Below, one piece after another: positions 16,855 through 28,051 of a stretch of DNA of 64,000 bases (positions are counted from its first letter, which is position 1; each line of letters opens with the position of its first letter). The DNA is from Gammaproteobacteria bacterium (lineage in GTDB: Bacteria; Pseudomonadota; Gammaproteobacteria; SZUA-229): contig JAPHSS010000002.1 of the NCBI GenBank assembly GCA_026195255.1, positions 1-64,000 on the forward strand, given 5' to 3'. The notes under the pieces are model-generated. The model did no database searches. It was given only the letters and a program-made list of their open reading frames with translations, and was not told the DNA's origin. The position numbers and the translations under genes were made by a program.

Positions 16855-18074
16855 GATTGCAAATAGCCGGTATTGTTTTAATTTTTACTATTGCTTCATT
16901 GAGTTTACAGGCCGAGCCCTGGGAATTTGATAAACCCATTGCGGTTACATCGACTAATGGTAAAAACATCTTTCATCATCTTGAGTCGGCGGGCCGACAT
17001 AATATCGCTATCTCTGCAAACACGGTTGCTATCGCCTGGGAAGATGATCGTGATGGCACGCCGCGAATATACCTTGCACGAAAGGCGCACACTAAGCAGA
17101 ATTTTTCGAATCAGCTAAAAATCAGTGGTCCAGGGGAAGCTTACGAGCCGTCTCTTGTTGCACTGAGCAAGAATCGTTTTGCGCTGGCCTGGGAAGAAGA
17201 ATCGCGCATCCATTTGCGCATCGTTACGCCGACCGAACTGGGGCCGGTTATCACTCTGGGTAAAGGCGAGGCGATGCAGCCCAGTCTCGTCAGTGATGAC
17301 CAACAATTGTTACTTGTGTATTCTCAACGCGATGGCCGTTATCCTCGCATCTGGATGCAGCGCATGGAGATTGATGGACAGGTATTAAAGGTAAAACAGG
17401 CCTGCGCTGTGGATGCCGAAGCAGCGAAAGATGAACAGCTCTATCCCTCCGTCGTTAAACTTGCAGAGCGTATTATCGTCGCCTGGGAAGATCGTCGTCC
17501 GGGTCATACCATCATCATGGCGGCACAAAATGAAAATCTGACGTCCTGCACTTTTCAACCGCCTCAGCGCATCAGCGAAGAACCTTTGTCATCTGGCGGA
17601 ATGCCGTATGGCAAAGGGCATGGTGTGTCGCGGGTTGCGCTTGCTCAGTATGGCGCCGAGCAACTACTCGCCGTGTGGGCTGATAAACGTGACTTTCGCG
17701 AGGGTTATGATATCTATTCTGCGGACTACGAGGGCGCTAGCAAAGACTTGTTTGGCCCCAATTTCAGGGTGCAGGACAGCTTCGGCGGTGTCGCTCAGCA
17801 GTGGCATGCGACGGTAGCAGGCGATCAGTCTGGCAGGCTGGTCGTTGGCTGGGATGATAATCGTAATGGTAATGCTGACATCATGCTGAGCTGGCGTGAA
17901 GACGACGAATGGAGTGATGACTTTAGTGTGCCCGGTGCAGATGGGGCAGGGGAGCAGAACCACCCCACCATCAGCCTGGACTCTGAAGGCAACTTGCACC
18001 TGGCCTGGATTGAACGTCAAACGGCCGATGGCCCGACTCGCGTGTTATATCTATTTGGCCAGCTCGTTAAGTAA
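16851..18074 (+). CDS. Exported sialidase-like beta-propeller protein
   Basis: Signal peptide; repeated VIAWEDDRDGTPRIY / IIVAWEDRRPGH / LLAVWADKRDFREGYDIY / VVGWDDNRNGNADI blades. Confidence 0.7.
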   Translation: MRLQIAGIVLIFTIASLSLQAEPWEFDKPIAVTSTNGKNIFHHLESAGRHNIAISANTVAIAWEDDRDGTPRIYLARKAHTKQNFSNQLKISGPGEAYEPSLVALSKNRFALAWEEESRIHLRIVTPTELGPVITLGKGEAMQPSLVSDDQQLLLVYSQRDGRYPRIWMQRMEIDGQVLKVKQACAVDAEAAKDEQLYPSVVKLAERIIVAWEDRRPGHTIIMAAQNENLTSCTFQPPQRISEEPLSSGGMPYGKGHGVSRVALAQYGAEQLLAVWADKRDFREGYDIYSADYEGASKDLFGPNFRVQDSFGGVAQQWHATVAGDQSGRLVVGWDDNRNGNADIMLSWREDDEWSDDFSVPGADGAGEQNHPTISLDSEGNLHLAWIERQTADGPTRVLYLFGQLVK

Positions 18075-18176
18075 TAACGCTACTCAAAAAACGCGCCTGT
18101 TTTGTCGGTTAGATTATAATTATTTTTGGTTCGCAGGCTTTTTTAGTGAACACCTTATTTTTGAAAGATAAAAAAT

Positions 18177-18698
18177 ATGCTGCAATTTAGATGCACTGCA
18201 AAAGTACAGAAAGAGATAGGCTTAAAAGCTAAAGATCTCAATGAAATAACAGATGGCAAATCAATGTTAGGTAACTGGTATGTAAATATATCAACTATAG
18301 ATAGAAGGAAAACATTTTTATTTGTAAATGAAAGAACGTTATTATCATTTATATTGTATGGTATTAAAAAATCTAATATTTCAAATATACATGAAGCGTT
18401 TTTAAAAGCATTAAATCAATTGCTGATGCTGGAAGGTATTGATTATTCAGTTATTGATAAACTCAATAATGAGTACCTGAATTTACAATATACAAAAACA
18501 GGCAGCAAGCAGGTTCTTGGTAATATGAATGATTTAATGTCACTGTATAAACATTTTATATATAGTGATGGCGGTCTAAAACATTGTGATTTAACTGAAA
18601 TTATTCACCGAATAAACAGGACCCCTCAAAAAAATATCGGCTGGGGATATTCCATAGATTTAGCTAAAGAACTACTACTATGTAAGCAGCGTACATAA
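18177..18698 (+). CDS. DUF6933-like protein
   Basis: MLQFRCTAKVQKEIGLKAKDL...LGNWYVNISTIDRRKTFLFVNERTLLSFILYGIKK. Confidence 0.55.
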   Translation: MLQFRCTAKVQKEIGLKAKDLNEITDGKSMLGNWYVNISTIDRRKTFLFVNERTLLSFILYGIKKSNISNIHEAFLKALNQLLMLEGIDYSVIDKLNNEYLNLQYTKTGSKQVLGNMNDLMSLYKHFIYSDGGLKHCDLTEIIHRINRTPQKNIGWGYSIDLAKELLLCKQRT

Positions 18699-18755
18699 CA
18701 ATGCAATCAGCGGTGTGTACGTGAGCAACACGATGCGTTATTTTAACCATTATGT
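18693..18755 (+). other. Possible attC-like site (ACATAAC ... ATTATGT)
   Basis: ACATAACAATGCAATCAGCGG...CCATTATGTG between two small + strand ORFs; outer arms complementary. Confidence 0.3.
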
Positions 18756-18768
18756 GTAAAAGGAAGAT

Positions 18769-19188
18769 ATGGAAGTTATTACTAGTAATGAGGTTACCAA
18801 AAAAATAGAAAAATACCCTAAAGACGCTCAAATTAAATTAGAGTTTTTACGTAGTCTAATTATCGAAACAGCGTCAGAGATAGAAAGTATTAACAAAATT
18901 GAAGAAGCACTAAAATGGGGTGAGCCGAGTTTCATAAGCAAGACAGGCAGCACTATAAGAATTGACTGGAAAGAAAATAACCCAGAACAATATTTTATGT
19001 ATTTTAATTGTAAAACTAAACTGGTTGATACATTCAAAGAGCGTTACAAAAACACATTTAAATTTGAAGCTAACAGGGCAATAATATTTAATATGCATGA
19101 GACTATTCCCGTTGACGAACTAAAACATTGTATAGCGCTTTCGCTGACTTATCATTCCATTAAAAATAAGCCCTTATTAGGCATATAA
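18769..19188 (+). CDS. DUF1801 family protein
   Basis: IEEALKWGEPSFISKTGSTIRIDWKENNPEQYFMYFNCKTKLVDTFKE. Confidence 0.8.
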   Translation: MEVITSNEVTKKIEKYPKDAQIKLEFLRSLIIETASEIESINKIEEALKWGEPSFISKTGSTIRIDWKENNPEQYFMYFNCKTKLVDTFKERYKNTFKFEANRAIIFNMHETIPVDELKHCIALSLTYHSIKNKPLLGI

Positions 19189-19370
19189 ATATTTTAAAAC
19201 ATTATATTCACAGGCTGCACATATAATCTGAACTTAGAGTGTTTTTCTGGTATCAATTAAATTTTAGAATAATGGTTCCGGTTTTTGTATGAAATTCGTC
19301 CATATGTGTGACTTTTATCTGCGCTATTGCTTGTTGTATGTTGATATTGTTAAATATTAAGGTTAAGCGC

Positions 19371-22055
19371 TTATTGTTTCAGGTATTTATTGAAAATAGC
19401 CGACATATCATCTGCTTCAATAGGTTTAGTGAGATAATCATTCATGCCTGCCGCTTCGGCGAGCTGCAGGTCTTTTTTCATGGCGTTTGCAGAAAGTCCG
19501 CAGATGATTAAATCGGTATAACCCTTTTCACGAATAAGTCGAGTTGCTTCATAGCCATCCATTATGGGCATTTGTATATCCATAAGTACTAAATCATAAA
19601 GCTCATTGTTTAAGATATTATCCACTGCCTGTTGACCATTTTCGACAATATCACAAGTAAGGCCAAAATTTTTGAGTAATTGCTCTGCGACTATCTGGTT
19701 AACGTGATTGTCTTCTACGAGCAGTATATGTCCTGTGTATTGTGGATTGTTTTCAGTAGTTATGAGTTCGCTAGTTGGGGCTTGCTGTTTGATTTTAAAT
19801 AATTCAGTAAAAAAGTTATTAAAAGTATCGGGCGAAAAAGGATGCCTTAAAACGGCGGTATTCCATTTGGTGTTTAATTCTTCTGAGAAGCCCTGAGGTT
19901 GTATATCAGTTATAAATTCGAAGCTTATATTATTAGCCTGTAATGTTTCGATAAGGTGTTTTTTTCTGTGAAGAGTTTCCATGTCAGGCATATCAATAAT
20001 TACAGCATTTTTCTCTCTGTCAAAATTACCGGCATTAATTAAGTTATCTTCAATGTCTTTCCATTGTATTTTATGGATCTGTATTTTTAGAGCATTTAAT
20101 ATATCTTCATTAATTAATGGTGAACTTTCTAATGCAAGGTAAGATAAAACTAAATTATCTTTATCTAATGGTTTAATAGCCATTTCATCGGTAACAGGTT
20201 TTATCTTTATACTTACTTTAAAACAGCTGCCATGAGATTTTTCAGAAGTAACAGAAATGTGCCCGCCCATGAGTTCGGTTAATTGTTTTACGATGCTTAG
20301 ACCTAAACCAGTGCCACCATATTTTCTGCTGGTAGTCCCATCCGCCTGAGTAAAGGATTGAAAAATATCATCAATTTCCTGTTCGTTAAGGCCTATACCG
20401 GTGTCTTTAACTTCAATATGGAGAAAATGCTCGTTATTGTCTTTTTTACAGTCAAAATGAACGTGTACCTGACCCTTGTCTGTAAATTTAAATGCATTGT
20501 TACAAATATTTAATAATATCTGGCTAATGCGTAACGGATCACCATAAATTTTTTCGGGTAAGCTGGGGGAGTAAGTGATGCGAAAGTTAAGGCCTTTCTC
20601 TATCGGCGTAAGCGACATCGCAGAAACGATATTATCAACAATGCTATCTACCGGGAACTCTATGGTTTCGATGTCCATTTTACCCGCTTCAATTTTAGAA
20701 AAATCAAGAATGTCGTTAATTACATTCATTAAAATCTGCCCTGAAAAACCAGCTTTTTCAAGATATTTTTTCTGTTCTTTTGTGAGGTCTGTTTTAAGTG
20801 TGAGATCAATTAAGCCAATAATGCCGTTCATGGGGGTGCGTATTTCGTGACTCATATTGGCCAGAAACATGCTTTTACTTTTTGCCGCCTGTTCGGCATT
20901 GTCTTTCTCTATAGCTAGCTCAATGTTTAATTTTTCCTGCTCATCATGCATTTTCTGTGTTGATATAAGCAGTTCTGATGTTTGTTTATTTTTGGAATGA
21001 AAAATGCTCGCTGCTTTGGCCAGAGCACCGATTTCGTCTTTGCGCTGTATGCCGGGGATATTTTTTACACTCTCATCCTTTGTGAGCATTCTAAATACGT
21101 CTGTAATATTACGTATGGGAGTGATTATTCTATTTGATAAGAACCAGCCGGTTAATAAAGTGATAAGAATTGAAATAATAGAGGTTATGTTGGCGTTGGT
21201 CTGTGCTGTTGTTGATTGTGATTTGGCTTGTGTGGTCATTTCTTTTTGAGCTTCGCTAACGCTTTCTCTTAATGCTTTTGTCAGGTATAAAAACTCATTG
21301 GCTGAACCGGCCATAACTACATTAACCAGAAAAACGTAACCACGTGTTATCTGGGTTAATTTAAGGAAATCTTTTTTTAGAGTTTTTAGTAAAGCCTTTG
21401 TGGTTTCAGAATTTGATAAAATTGAGTCTGATGAAGAATAAATCAGAGATATTTCTTTTTTGAACTGATTGACATGTTCCTGGTCAGGTGAATTTAGATA
21501 TTGATATATTAGTTTTTCAGATGATGCTACGTGATATTTTATGTTATTAATATTTTCGTTAGATATGTTTTTTTTATTAATGCTTAAATTGTTAATTATT
21601 TTATCAATGTTTATGTATGCAGGTTGTATATTGTTTTTAATAATCGAATTTCGTTTACTTCGCCCGTCAATAACACTGGAGAAATTATCATTATAGTCGT
21701 TAAGGTGCGCACGCATCCGTGAAATCATATCAGTTTGAGTTTCGCTGGATGTTGAATTTTGTATTGCGTTTTCAAAAATATCTAAACGCTGTTTTAATCG
21801 TTTCATTAAATCATAAAATCGAGAGCTAGATACTTCACTTGCGGTCTCCTTATAGATGAGTAAGTTTCGCTGCAGATCCATTACGTCACGTTCAAGCTCG
21901 TAAGCAAGCCCTACGTGCTCGTAAGACTGATTAATGATGTGTTGGTTTTTAAGTAGGCTAGATTGTATTGAGCGTGAAAGCAGTATTTGTATGAGCAATA
22001 CTGAGACAAGTATGACTAATACAAAAAATATCTGGTTTTTAAGTGATCTAATCAT
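19371..22055 (-). CDS. Hybrid sensor histidine kinase (TorS-like architecture: periplasmic helical domain, HAMP, HisKA, HATPase, REC)
   Basis: [58 protein letters not shown]...[17 protein letters not shown]. Confidence 0.9.
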   Translation of the reverse strand: MIRSLKNQIFFVLVILVSVLLIQILLSRSIQSSLLKNQHIINQSYEHVGLAYELERDVMDLQRNLLIYKETASEVSSSRFYDLMKRLKQRLDIFENAIQNSTSSETQTDMISRMRAHLNDYNDNFSSVIDGRSKRNSIIKNNIQPAYINIDKIINNLSINKKNISNENINNIKYHVASSEKLIYQYLNSPDQEHVNQFKKEISLIYSSSDSILSNSETTKALLKTLKKDFLKLTQITRGYVFLVNVVMAGSANEFLYLTKALRESVSEAQKEMTTQAKSQSTTAQTNANITSIISILITLLTGWFLSNRIITPIRNITDVFRMLTKDESVKNIPGIQRKDEIGALAKAASIFHSKNKQTSELLISTQKMHDEQEKLNIELAIEKDNAEQAAKSKSMFLANMSHEIRTPMNGIIGLIDLTLKTDLTKEQKKYLEKAGFSGQILMNVINDILDFSKIEAGKMDIETIEFPVDSIVDNIVSAMSLTPIEKGLNFRITYSPSLPEKIYGDPLRISQILLNICNNAFKFTDKGQVHVHFDCKKDNNEHFLHIEVKDTGIGLNEQEIDDIFQSFTQADGTTSRKYGGTGLGLSIVKQLTELMGGHISVTSEKSHGSCFKVSIKIKPVTDEMAIKPLDKDNLVLSYLALESSPLINEDILNALKIQIHKIQWKDIEDNLINAGNFDREKNAVIIDMPDMETLHRKKHLIETLQANNISFEFITDIQPQGFSEELNTKWNTAVLRHPFSPDTFNNFFTELFKIKQQAPTSELITTENNPQYTGHILLVEDNHVNQIVAEQLLKNFGLTCDIVENGQQAVDNILNNELYDLVLMDIQMPIMDGYEATRLIREKGYTDLIICGLSANAMKKDLQLAEAAGMNDYLTKPIEADDMSAIFNKYLKQ

Positions 22056-22066
22056 CTATATTGGCT

Positions 22067-23380
22067 TCAGGTGCTTATGAACTCATACCATTTTTGTAAA
22101 CTGTATTCATATGTGGGCATAACTGTATTCCACACCGCTACATTACTGAGGCGTTTTTCATAACTACCACCTCTACGTATATCACCTTTGCGTACAGAAA
22201 TTTTTCCATCGGTGCCTTTAAGGTCTTTTGCGGCAGCTTTTCCCTGGTACCAGTAGTCCCACTCTGCCTGATTCAGATGTTGTTTAGAACGCTGAGGGTT
22301 GGAAATGTAATAACCCTGTCGCGCAATAAATGCGCCTGGCCAACCAGATAACCACCAGTTCATATAGTCATAAGCAGCATCTTTGACGGCTCCTGTGGCA
22401 TTAGATGATAAACACATTACGCCGTGCCAGCCCCGATAACCTTCTTTTGGAGCGGCATAAACAGCGGGGATGTTCTTGCCATTCAGTGCAGAAACGGCTG
22501 GTGAAAACATGCTTTCAATGACAACTCTATTTGAAGACATAAAATCTATGGATTCGGGCACTGAATTCCAGAAACCACTAAAGTGTCCGGCTTTCTTCTT
22601 TTTGATTAATATGTCGAATAAGGTATCTAATTCGGCTTTGCTCATGGCGCCAATATCTTTAAATGTCATTAAGCCACGAGCTTGAGCCGCCAGTGCCAAA
22701 TCGAATAAACCGATTGTGGGGGCGTTTACGATAGCCACTTTTCCCGCATGTTTTTCATCAAGCAGCCAGCCCCAGCTTTCTGTCTTATAAGGAGTGCCTT
22801 TTTCGATGACATTTGAGTTGTAACCGAAAGAGTCGACATTATGTACATAGGGTAAAAAGCTAAGACGATCTGTATGAGCAGTGCCTAATTCATCATCCTC
22901 CTGTACATGTAATATTTTATAGGGTGCATCACCCGCGCCCAGTTTGGCCTCGGCTGTTAATTTTCCTGTTTTTGTCAGGTTATTAATTTCATCCCAGTAT
23001 TTAATGCGGTTTTTGTCTATGGCTTGAATTGAGCCCGAGCTCCAGAGTACATTGATGCTGTTTGACCATTGTTCATATAAGTCAAATGACTGGGGTGAAA
23101 CAGATGCTTTCTGTAAAACCGCCGCGCTGCCCCGGGGCTCAAATTGCAGCTCAATGCCGAGGTCTGCCATTGCTTGCTGACGCAGTTCTTCCTGCAGAGT
23201 CACATGTGTGCCGAGTATACGGAGTTTAGTTTTATTGCGTGAAAAGACATAAGGGGCTTTAACTGTGGCACAGGTAGCCAGGCCTATTGTGGCTATTTTT
23301 GTCAGGCTTTCGCGTTTGCTGATATCCACGTTTGATGACATCTCATTAGATGTTTTTTCATCCTTCATATAGTCCCTCAA
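22067..23380 (-). CDS. PotD-type extracellular solute-binding protein
   Basis: LRILGTHVTLQEELRQQAMADLGIELQFEPRGSAAVLQKA...YDYMNWWLSGWPGAFIARQGYYISNP. Confidence 0.8.
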   Translation of the reverse strand: MRDYMKDEKTSNEMSSNVDISKRESLTKIATIGLATCATVKAPYVFSRNKTKLRILGTHVTLQEELRQQAMADLGIELQFEPRGSAAVLQKASVSPQSFDLYEQWSNSINVLWSSGSIQAIDKNRIKYWDEINNLTKTGKLTAEAKLGAGDAPYKILHVQEDDELGTAHTDRLSFLPYVHNVDSFGYNSNVIEKGTPYKTESWGWLLDEKHAGKVAIVNAPTIGLFDLALAAQARGLMTFKDIGAMSKAELDTLFDILIKKKKAGHFSGFWNSVPESIDFMSSNRVVIESMFSPAVSALNGKNIPAVYAAPKEGYRGWHGVMCLSSNATGAVKDAAYDYMNWWLSGWPGAFIARQGYYISNPQRSKQHLNQAEWDYWYQGKAAAKDLKGTDGKISVRKGDIRRGGSYEKRLSNVAVWNTVMPTYEYSLQKWYEFIST

Positions 23381-23572
23381 TAAGTGCGTAGTTATCTGTC
23401 TCTATAAATTATAGACACAGAAACAGAATTTGAAAGGCATCAAAAAAATATAAGTGAATGAACTAAAGTAAAAAAAGCCACGTAACTGGCGGTAAAAGTG
23501 AGTAGTAAGACATGTTTTATGAGGTTGGAGTGTTGATCGTTAAGAACATTGACAGGAAATACGGAGAATAAA

Positions 23573-23634
23573 GAGGGCGCTGACAAATGATAATCGTCTG
23601 TACTTGTTAATGCTTGTTACTTGCCAGCGTCCCC
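23573..23634. repeat. Diverged relative of the 75-bp palindromic element
   Basis: GGGCGCTGACAAATGATAATCGTCTGTACTTGTTAATGCTTGTTACTTGCCAGCGTCCCC aligns along its length to GGTCGGTGACAAATGACAATCAATTACACTTGTAAACAGTTCTCAATTGTCACCGACCCC. Confidence 0.5.
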
Positions 23635-23677
23635 GATTGTGGCCTCAAATGTAACGGTTAGTGCAACAATTCTCTGC

Positions 23678-24301
23678 TTATGATTTCTTTTTTATAGCGA
23701 GGCCAATCAAACTTAAAAAACCAGATCCAAATAACCATATGGCTGCTGGAACAGGAACAGGTGAATAAACAGGAAAGGGGTTATCTATAATAGCGAGAAG
23801 TGAACTACTTGCATGAAACTCAAGTAAGTCACCTGTGAATAGGCCATCGGTCATTAAAAAACCACTATGGTTGGATCCGTCAAAAGCGAGTGTGTCGAAG
23901 TCAAATGTCGTGACATTATTAAACTCATCCCAGCTTGCTGTGATTGACATATCGCCAAAAAAAGATGCAGAGGATCCATGAGTTAAAAAGTCTATTACCC
24001 CTATAACATGCAAACTACCATCACTGTTGGTGGTTAATGCGGCGTTGCTAATCTGTATATCGCCAAATAAAGATGAACTAGAGTTTAAACTTAGGCTTCC
24101 AGTATTATCTGTGTCTTCATACCTTAAAATCCCATCAGTAATCACTGATGTCAAGGGTCTTACTTCGCTGTAGAAATCAACGACATTGAGATAGGGGTCG
24201 TTAAAGTTGTCAAAGCTCGTGCTAAAAAGAGCCGCATATGTATTTTGAGCAATTAAAAGCCCGGCTAAAATACCAGGGATATTTTTTAATGGTTTATACA
24301 T
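23678..24301 (-). CDS. Exported protein with PEP-CTERM/VPLPA-type sorting signal
   Basis: C-terminus PVPVPAAIWLFGSGFLSLIGLAIKKKS. Confidence 0.75.
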   Translation of the reverse strand: MYKPLKNIPGILAGLLIAQNTYAALFSTSFDNFNDPYLNVVDFYSEVRPLTSVITDGILRYEDTDNTGSLSLNSSSSLFGDIQISNAALTTNSDGSLHVIGVIDFLTHGSSASFFGDMSITASWDEFNNVTTFDFDTLAFDGSNHSGFLMTDGLFTGDLLEFHASSSLLAIIDNPFPVYSPVPVPAAIWLFGSGFLSLIGLAIKKKS

Positions 24302-24618
24302 TATTAAGCTCCATTTATTTAATGTTATTCATTTTTATTAGTTTCTAATAGTTGCAGCATAATCTAAGCCAACTTTATAAGCTGTTGATTTAGAATGAAT
24401 AGATTATTTTGATGTTTCTTTAAACAGGGTTTTTGTAAAAAAAATCGACTTTGTTAATAGGGATGTTGAATTGAAAAATAAAAGGAGAGGCAAAATAATT
24501 AACAATTAGGAGTAGGTAAATGCTTGGTACTAATTAACTTAAACCAATATAGGAATGTAGTGTGCTTTAAGGGAAGCGAACATCCGCTTCCCCCTTAAAA
24601 CATCAATGCTTATAGTCT

Positions 24619-25791
24619 TTAGAAAGCTAATTTTGCCGTAAACTGAAGCCTGTCCATATCACCGTCTGAGCCGCTTTCTAGTTCACGTGTTGCGTGTGCA
24701 TATTCGCCGCCCACAATGAAACTTTTGCTAACCGCATAGAAAAGGTTGGCTCTTACACTGTATGTATTTTCTGTGACTGCGGTGCCGGTTAAAGCGGTGT
24801 CATTATCGATACTTATGCTTGAGTAAGTCAGATTGCTGCGCCATTTGTTATTCCAGATATGACGATAAGCCAGATAGTAGGCTGTCGAGTCAATGGCTTC
24901 CAGTTCTCCATTAGCATCTATGACTGCACCATTGGCAACATTGATTCCAATATATCGCCCCATGCCGCTACCAGTATTAATACCAAAACGAATATCATCT
25001 GCACCTAACATTAATTTTCCGGAAATACTTAAACCGTAAGATGAGGTTGAGCTATCTATGGCTGCACCATCATTATATGTAAGTTGGCGTGCCAGTAATG
25101 CTGTGACCAGGTTCAGGTCACCACTTTTTAAATTGTAACGTGCAACAAAGTCAGGCAGTTCATTGTCATCAGTGACTATGCGGGTGCCACCGCCATTTGG
25201 TGTAATGGTTGACTCGGGGTTTTCCATTGAGAACTGGAAATTGCCCAGTGTGTAACGAATTTGTGTCTGCCGAATAAATATACCGAAGTCAGTATTACCG
25301 ATGAAATCAGCCGTTTCAGGTAAGGCACCGGTATTCTGGAAGGTTGACCATGTCTGACCAAATAACCAGTTGTCATAACTAATATAAGCATGACGCATTC
25401 TAGGGCTATAAGAATTGGTTACACGTTCGTTACCGTTGGGTGTGGCGAGAAAGTCAAATTCTAAAAATGTTTTTAAGGTGTGGTCATCAATTATGCTTTC
25501 AGTGCCTATGTTAAAGCGTGACTGGCGAGCATGCATATCAAATGTCGTGTTCTCTTCTGTGCCACCCACTGGGGTCAGTGAGGGTATGTAGAAATCTCTG
25601 CCCAGATTGCCTGCGCCAAGTGCGCCATCGCTATAACTACTGGCTATGGCATCCATTTTCACATAACCACCGATAGTAACGCTGGTATTGTCAAATGTAC
25701 CGATGTTTACGGAATGTGCAGATGTAACAAATAACAGGCTTGCGCTTATGGCACCACTGATGGCCGTTTTTTTTATGAATGTCATTAACAT
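24619..25791 (-). CDS. DcaP-like outer-membrane porin
   Basis: Signal peptide; IGGYVKMDAIASSYSDG...TLKTFLEFDF...PRMRHAYISYDNWLFGQTWSTFQN; C-terminal aromatic FTAKLAF. Confidence 0.8.
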   Translation of the reverse strand: MLMTFIKKTAISGAISASLLFVTSAHSVNIGTFDNTSVTIGGYVKMDAIASSYSDGALGAGNLGRDFYIPSLTPVGGTEENTTFDMHARQSRFNIGTESIIDDHTLKTFLEFDFLATPNGNERVTNSYSPRMRHAYISYDNWLFGQTWSTFQNTGALPETADFIGNTDFGIFIRQTQIRYTLGNFQFSMENPESTITPNGGGTRIVTDDNELPDFVARYNLKSGDLNLVTALLARQLTYNDGAAIDSSTSSYGLSISGKLMLGADDIRFGINTGSGMGRYIGINVANGAVIDANGELEAIDSTAYYLAYRHIWNNKWRSNLTYSSISIDNDTALTGTAVTENTYSVRANLFYAVSKSFIVGGEYAHATRELESGSDGDMDRLQFTAKLAF

Positions 25792-25919
25792 TACTCCTCA
25801 TATAATTTATCTACATAGAGTTACTGTTAATGCATTAATAAGCTATTAGATTTTGGTCTATGTTCTACTAAAGTCTTAATTGATCGTGTTATAGATTCAT
25901 GCGTACTATCTGCTCGTAC

Positions 25920-25933
25920 TAGACGATGGTCTA
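25920..25933. promoter_or_regulatory. Candidate dyad operator upstream of acs (TAGACGATGGTCTA)
   Basis: TAGAC-N4-GTCTA in the porin/acs intergenic region; compare 32266-32285. Confidence 0.3.
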
Positions 25934-26006
25934 ATTGATCATGTTCGCCCTGGGGCTGATTATAATGGGAATATCTTTATGCCTGAAACAACATGAGCGA
26001 AGTAAT

Positions 26007-27968
26007 ATGAGTAGTGATATGTCATCTGATCAATCTATTTTTCCGGTTAAAAAAAGTCTCGATAGAGAATTTAAGATTAATAAAAATCAGTACAGGCGTT
26101 TATATAAAAAGTCTGTCGAGGACAATGAAGCTTTCTGGGCTGATCAGGCACGTGACCTTGAGTGGACGAAAGAATTCTCAAAAGTTAAAGACGTCTCATT
26201 TGATAAACCCGACTTACATATTCGCTGGTTTGAAGATGGTGAATTAAATATATGTGTTAACTGTGTTGATCGACATCTAACGGATAAAGCAGAGCAAACG
26301 GCAATTATTTTTGAGGGTGACCACCCTGACGACAGTCGACATATCAGCTATAAAGAATTGCACAGTGAAGTTTGTAAACTGGCGAATGTGCTTGAAAGTC
26401 AGGGTGTAAAAGCGGGTGATCGTGTGATGCTTTATATGCCTATGATTCCAGAAGCCGCTTACGCTATGTTGGCCTGTGCACGTATTGGCGCTATTCATTC
26501 AGTTGTATTTGGCGGGTTTTCTGCGAATGCGCTGGCAGATCGAATTGCCGATTGTGATGCAAGCCTGGTCATTACAGCAGATATGGGTAAACGTGGCACT
26601 AAAGCAATTCCTTTAAAGGTTAATGTAGATGAAGCGCTTGATTTTGACGGAACTGAGAGTGTTCACTCAGTGCTGGTGGTAAAAAATACAGGCGATGAGG
26701 TTAACTGGGTTGAGGGTCGTGATCACTGGTATGGTGAGTTAACTGCAAAGGCGAGCGGCGAGCATAAGGCTTTATCTTTTTCAGCCGAACACCCGTTGTT
26801 TATTTTATATACTTCAGGTTCAACCGGCAAACCTAAAGGCTTACAACATACCAGTGCGGGATATTTAATTTATGCCGCATCGACATTTTCAACTGTATTT
26901 GATTATCAGCCAGGTGATGTTTACTGGTGTACAGCAGATGTTGGCTGGATAACCGGGCATAGTTATATTATTTATGGACCATTAGCCAGTGGTGCAACCA
27001 CGCTGATGTTTGAAGGTGTGCCGAACTATCCAGATCTTGGGCGTTTTGGTGAAGTTATAGATAAGCATAAAGTTACACAGTTTTACACCGCACCAACAGC
27101 GGTGCGTTTATTAATGTCAGATAGTGATAGCGCTTTGAAATCGAGCCAACGAACTTCTTTGCGTATTCTTGGGACGGTGGGTGAACCGATAAGCCCGGAT
27201 GTGTGGCGCTGGTATTACAATGACTTTGGCCTAACTCAATGCCCAGTCGTTGATACCTGGTGGCAGACTGAAACCGGTGGTCATATGATCAGTGCAATAC
27301 CTGGTGCAACAGATTTAAAGCCAGGCTCAGCGAGTTTGCCTTTTTTTGGTGTGCAGCCAGCCCTGGTTGATAAAAACAGTGATCTACTGGATGGTGAAAG
27401 TAGTGGGCATCTGGTTGTATTAGATAGTTGGCCGGGACAGGCGCGAACTATCTGGGGTGACCATCAGCGTTTTATCGATACCTATTTTAGTACCCATGAA
27501 GGCATGTATTTTTCCGGCGATGGAGCAAGGCGTGATGAGGATGGTTATTACTGGATAACAGGGCGTGTTGATGATGTCTTGAATGTGTCTGGCCATAGGT
27601 TGGGTACAGCTGAAATTGAGAGCGCGCTGATTTCCCATGCTGTTGTTGCCGAAGCTGCAGTGGTTGGCTTTCCTCATGATATTAAAGGTGAGGCCATTTA
27701 TGTTTATGTGGGTGCGATCGTTGGTTTTAATGCAACAGAGGAAACAACCGCGGAGTTACGTGCGCATGTGCGTAAAGTATTAGGGCCCGTAGCCACACCT
27801 GACATGATACAGTGGGTAAGCGGTTTGCCGAAGACACGATCTGGAAAAATTATGCGACGAATTTTACGTAAAATTGCACATAATGATTTCGCAAATCTGG
27901 GGGATATTTCTACTTTAGCAGAACCCGGTGTTGTTGAAGATTTAATAGAAGGGCGTTTAAATCGATAA
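26007..27968 (+). CDS. acs: Acetyl-CoA synthetase (internal start preferred over 25935)
   Basis: [74 protein letters not shown]. Confidence 0.95.
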   Translation: MSSDMSSDQSIFPVKKSLDREFKINKNQYRRLYKKSVEDNEAFWADQARDLEWTKEFSKVKDVSFDKPDLHIRWFEDGELNICVNCVDRHLTDKAEQTAIIFEGDHPDDSRHISYKELHSEVCKLANVLESQGVKAGDRVMLYMPMIPEAAYAMLACARIGAIHSVVFGGFSANALADRIADCDASLVITADMGKRGTKAIPLKVNVDEALDFDGTESVHSVLVVKNTGDEVNWVEGRDHWYGELTAKASGEHKALSFSAEHPLFILYTSGSTGKPKGLQHTSAGYLIYAASTFSTVFDYQPGDVYWCTADVGWITGHSYIIYGPLASGATTLMFEGVPNYPDLGRFGEVIDKHKVTQFYTAPTAVRLLMSDSDSALKSSQRTSLRILGTVGEPISPDVWRWYYNDFGLTQCPVVDTWWQTETGGHMISAIPGATDLKPGSASLPFFGVQPALVDKNSDLLDGESSGHLVVLDSWPGQARTIWGDHQRFIDTYFSTHEGMYFSGDGARRDEDGYYWITGRVDDVLNVSGHRLGTAEIESALISHAVVAEAAVVGFPHDIKGEAIYVYVGAIVGFNATEETTAELRAHVRKVLGPVATPDMIQWVSGLPKTRSGKIMRRILRKIAHNDFANLGDISTLAEPGVVEDLIEGRLNR

Positions 27969-28051
27969 CCGATAGTGATATATAATCTATAATTTATTAA
28001 CTGTTAGTTATTATTTAATTACAATTATTTAAAGTGTTGAGAGAATAAATC

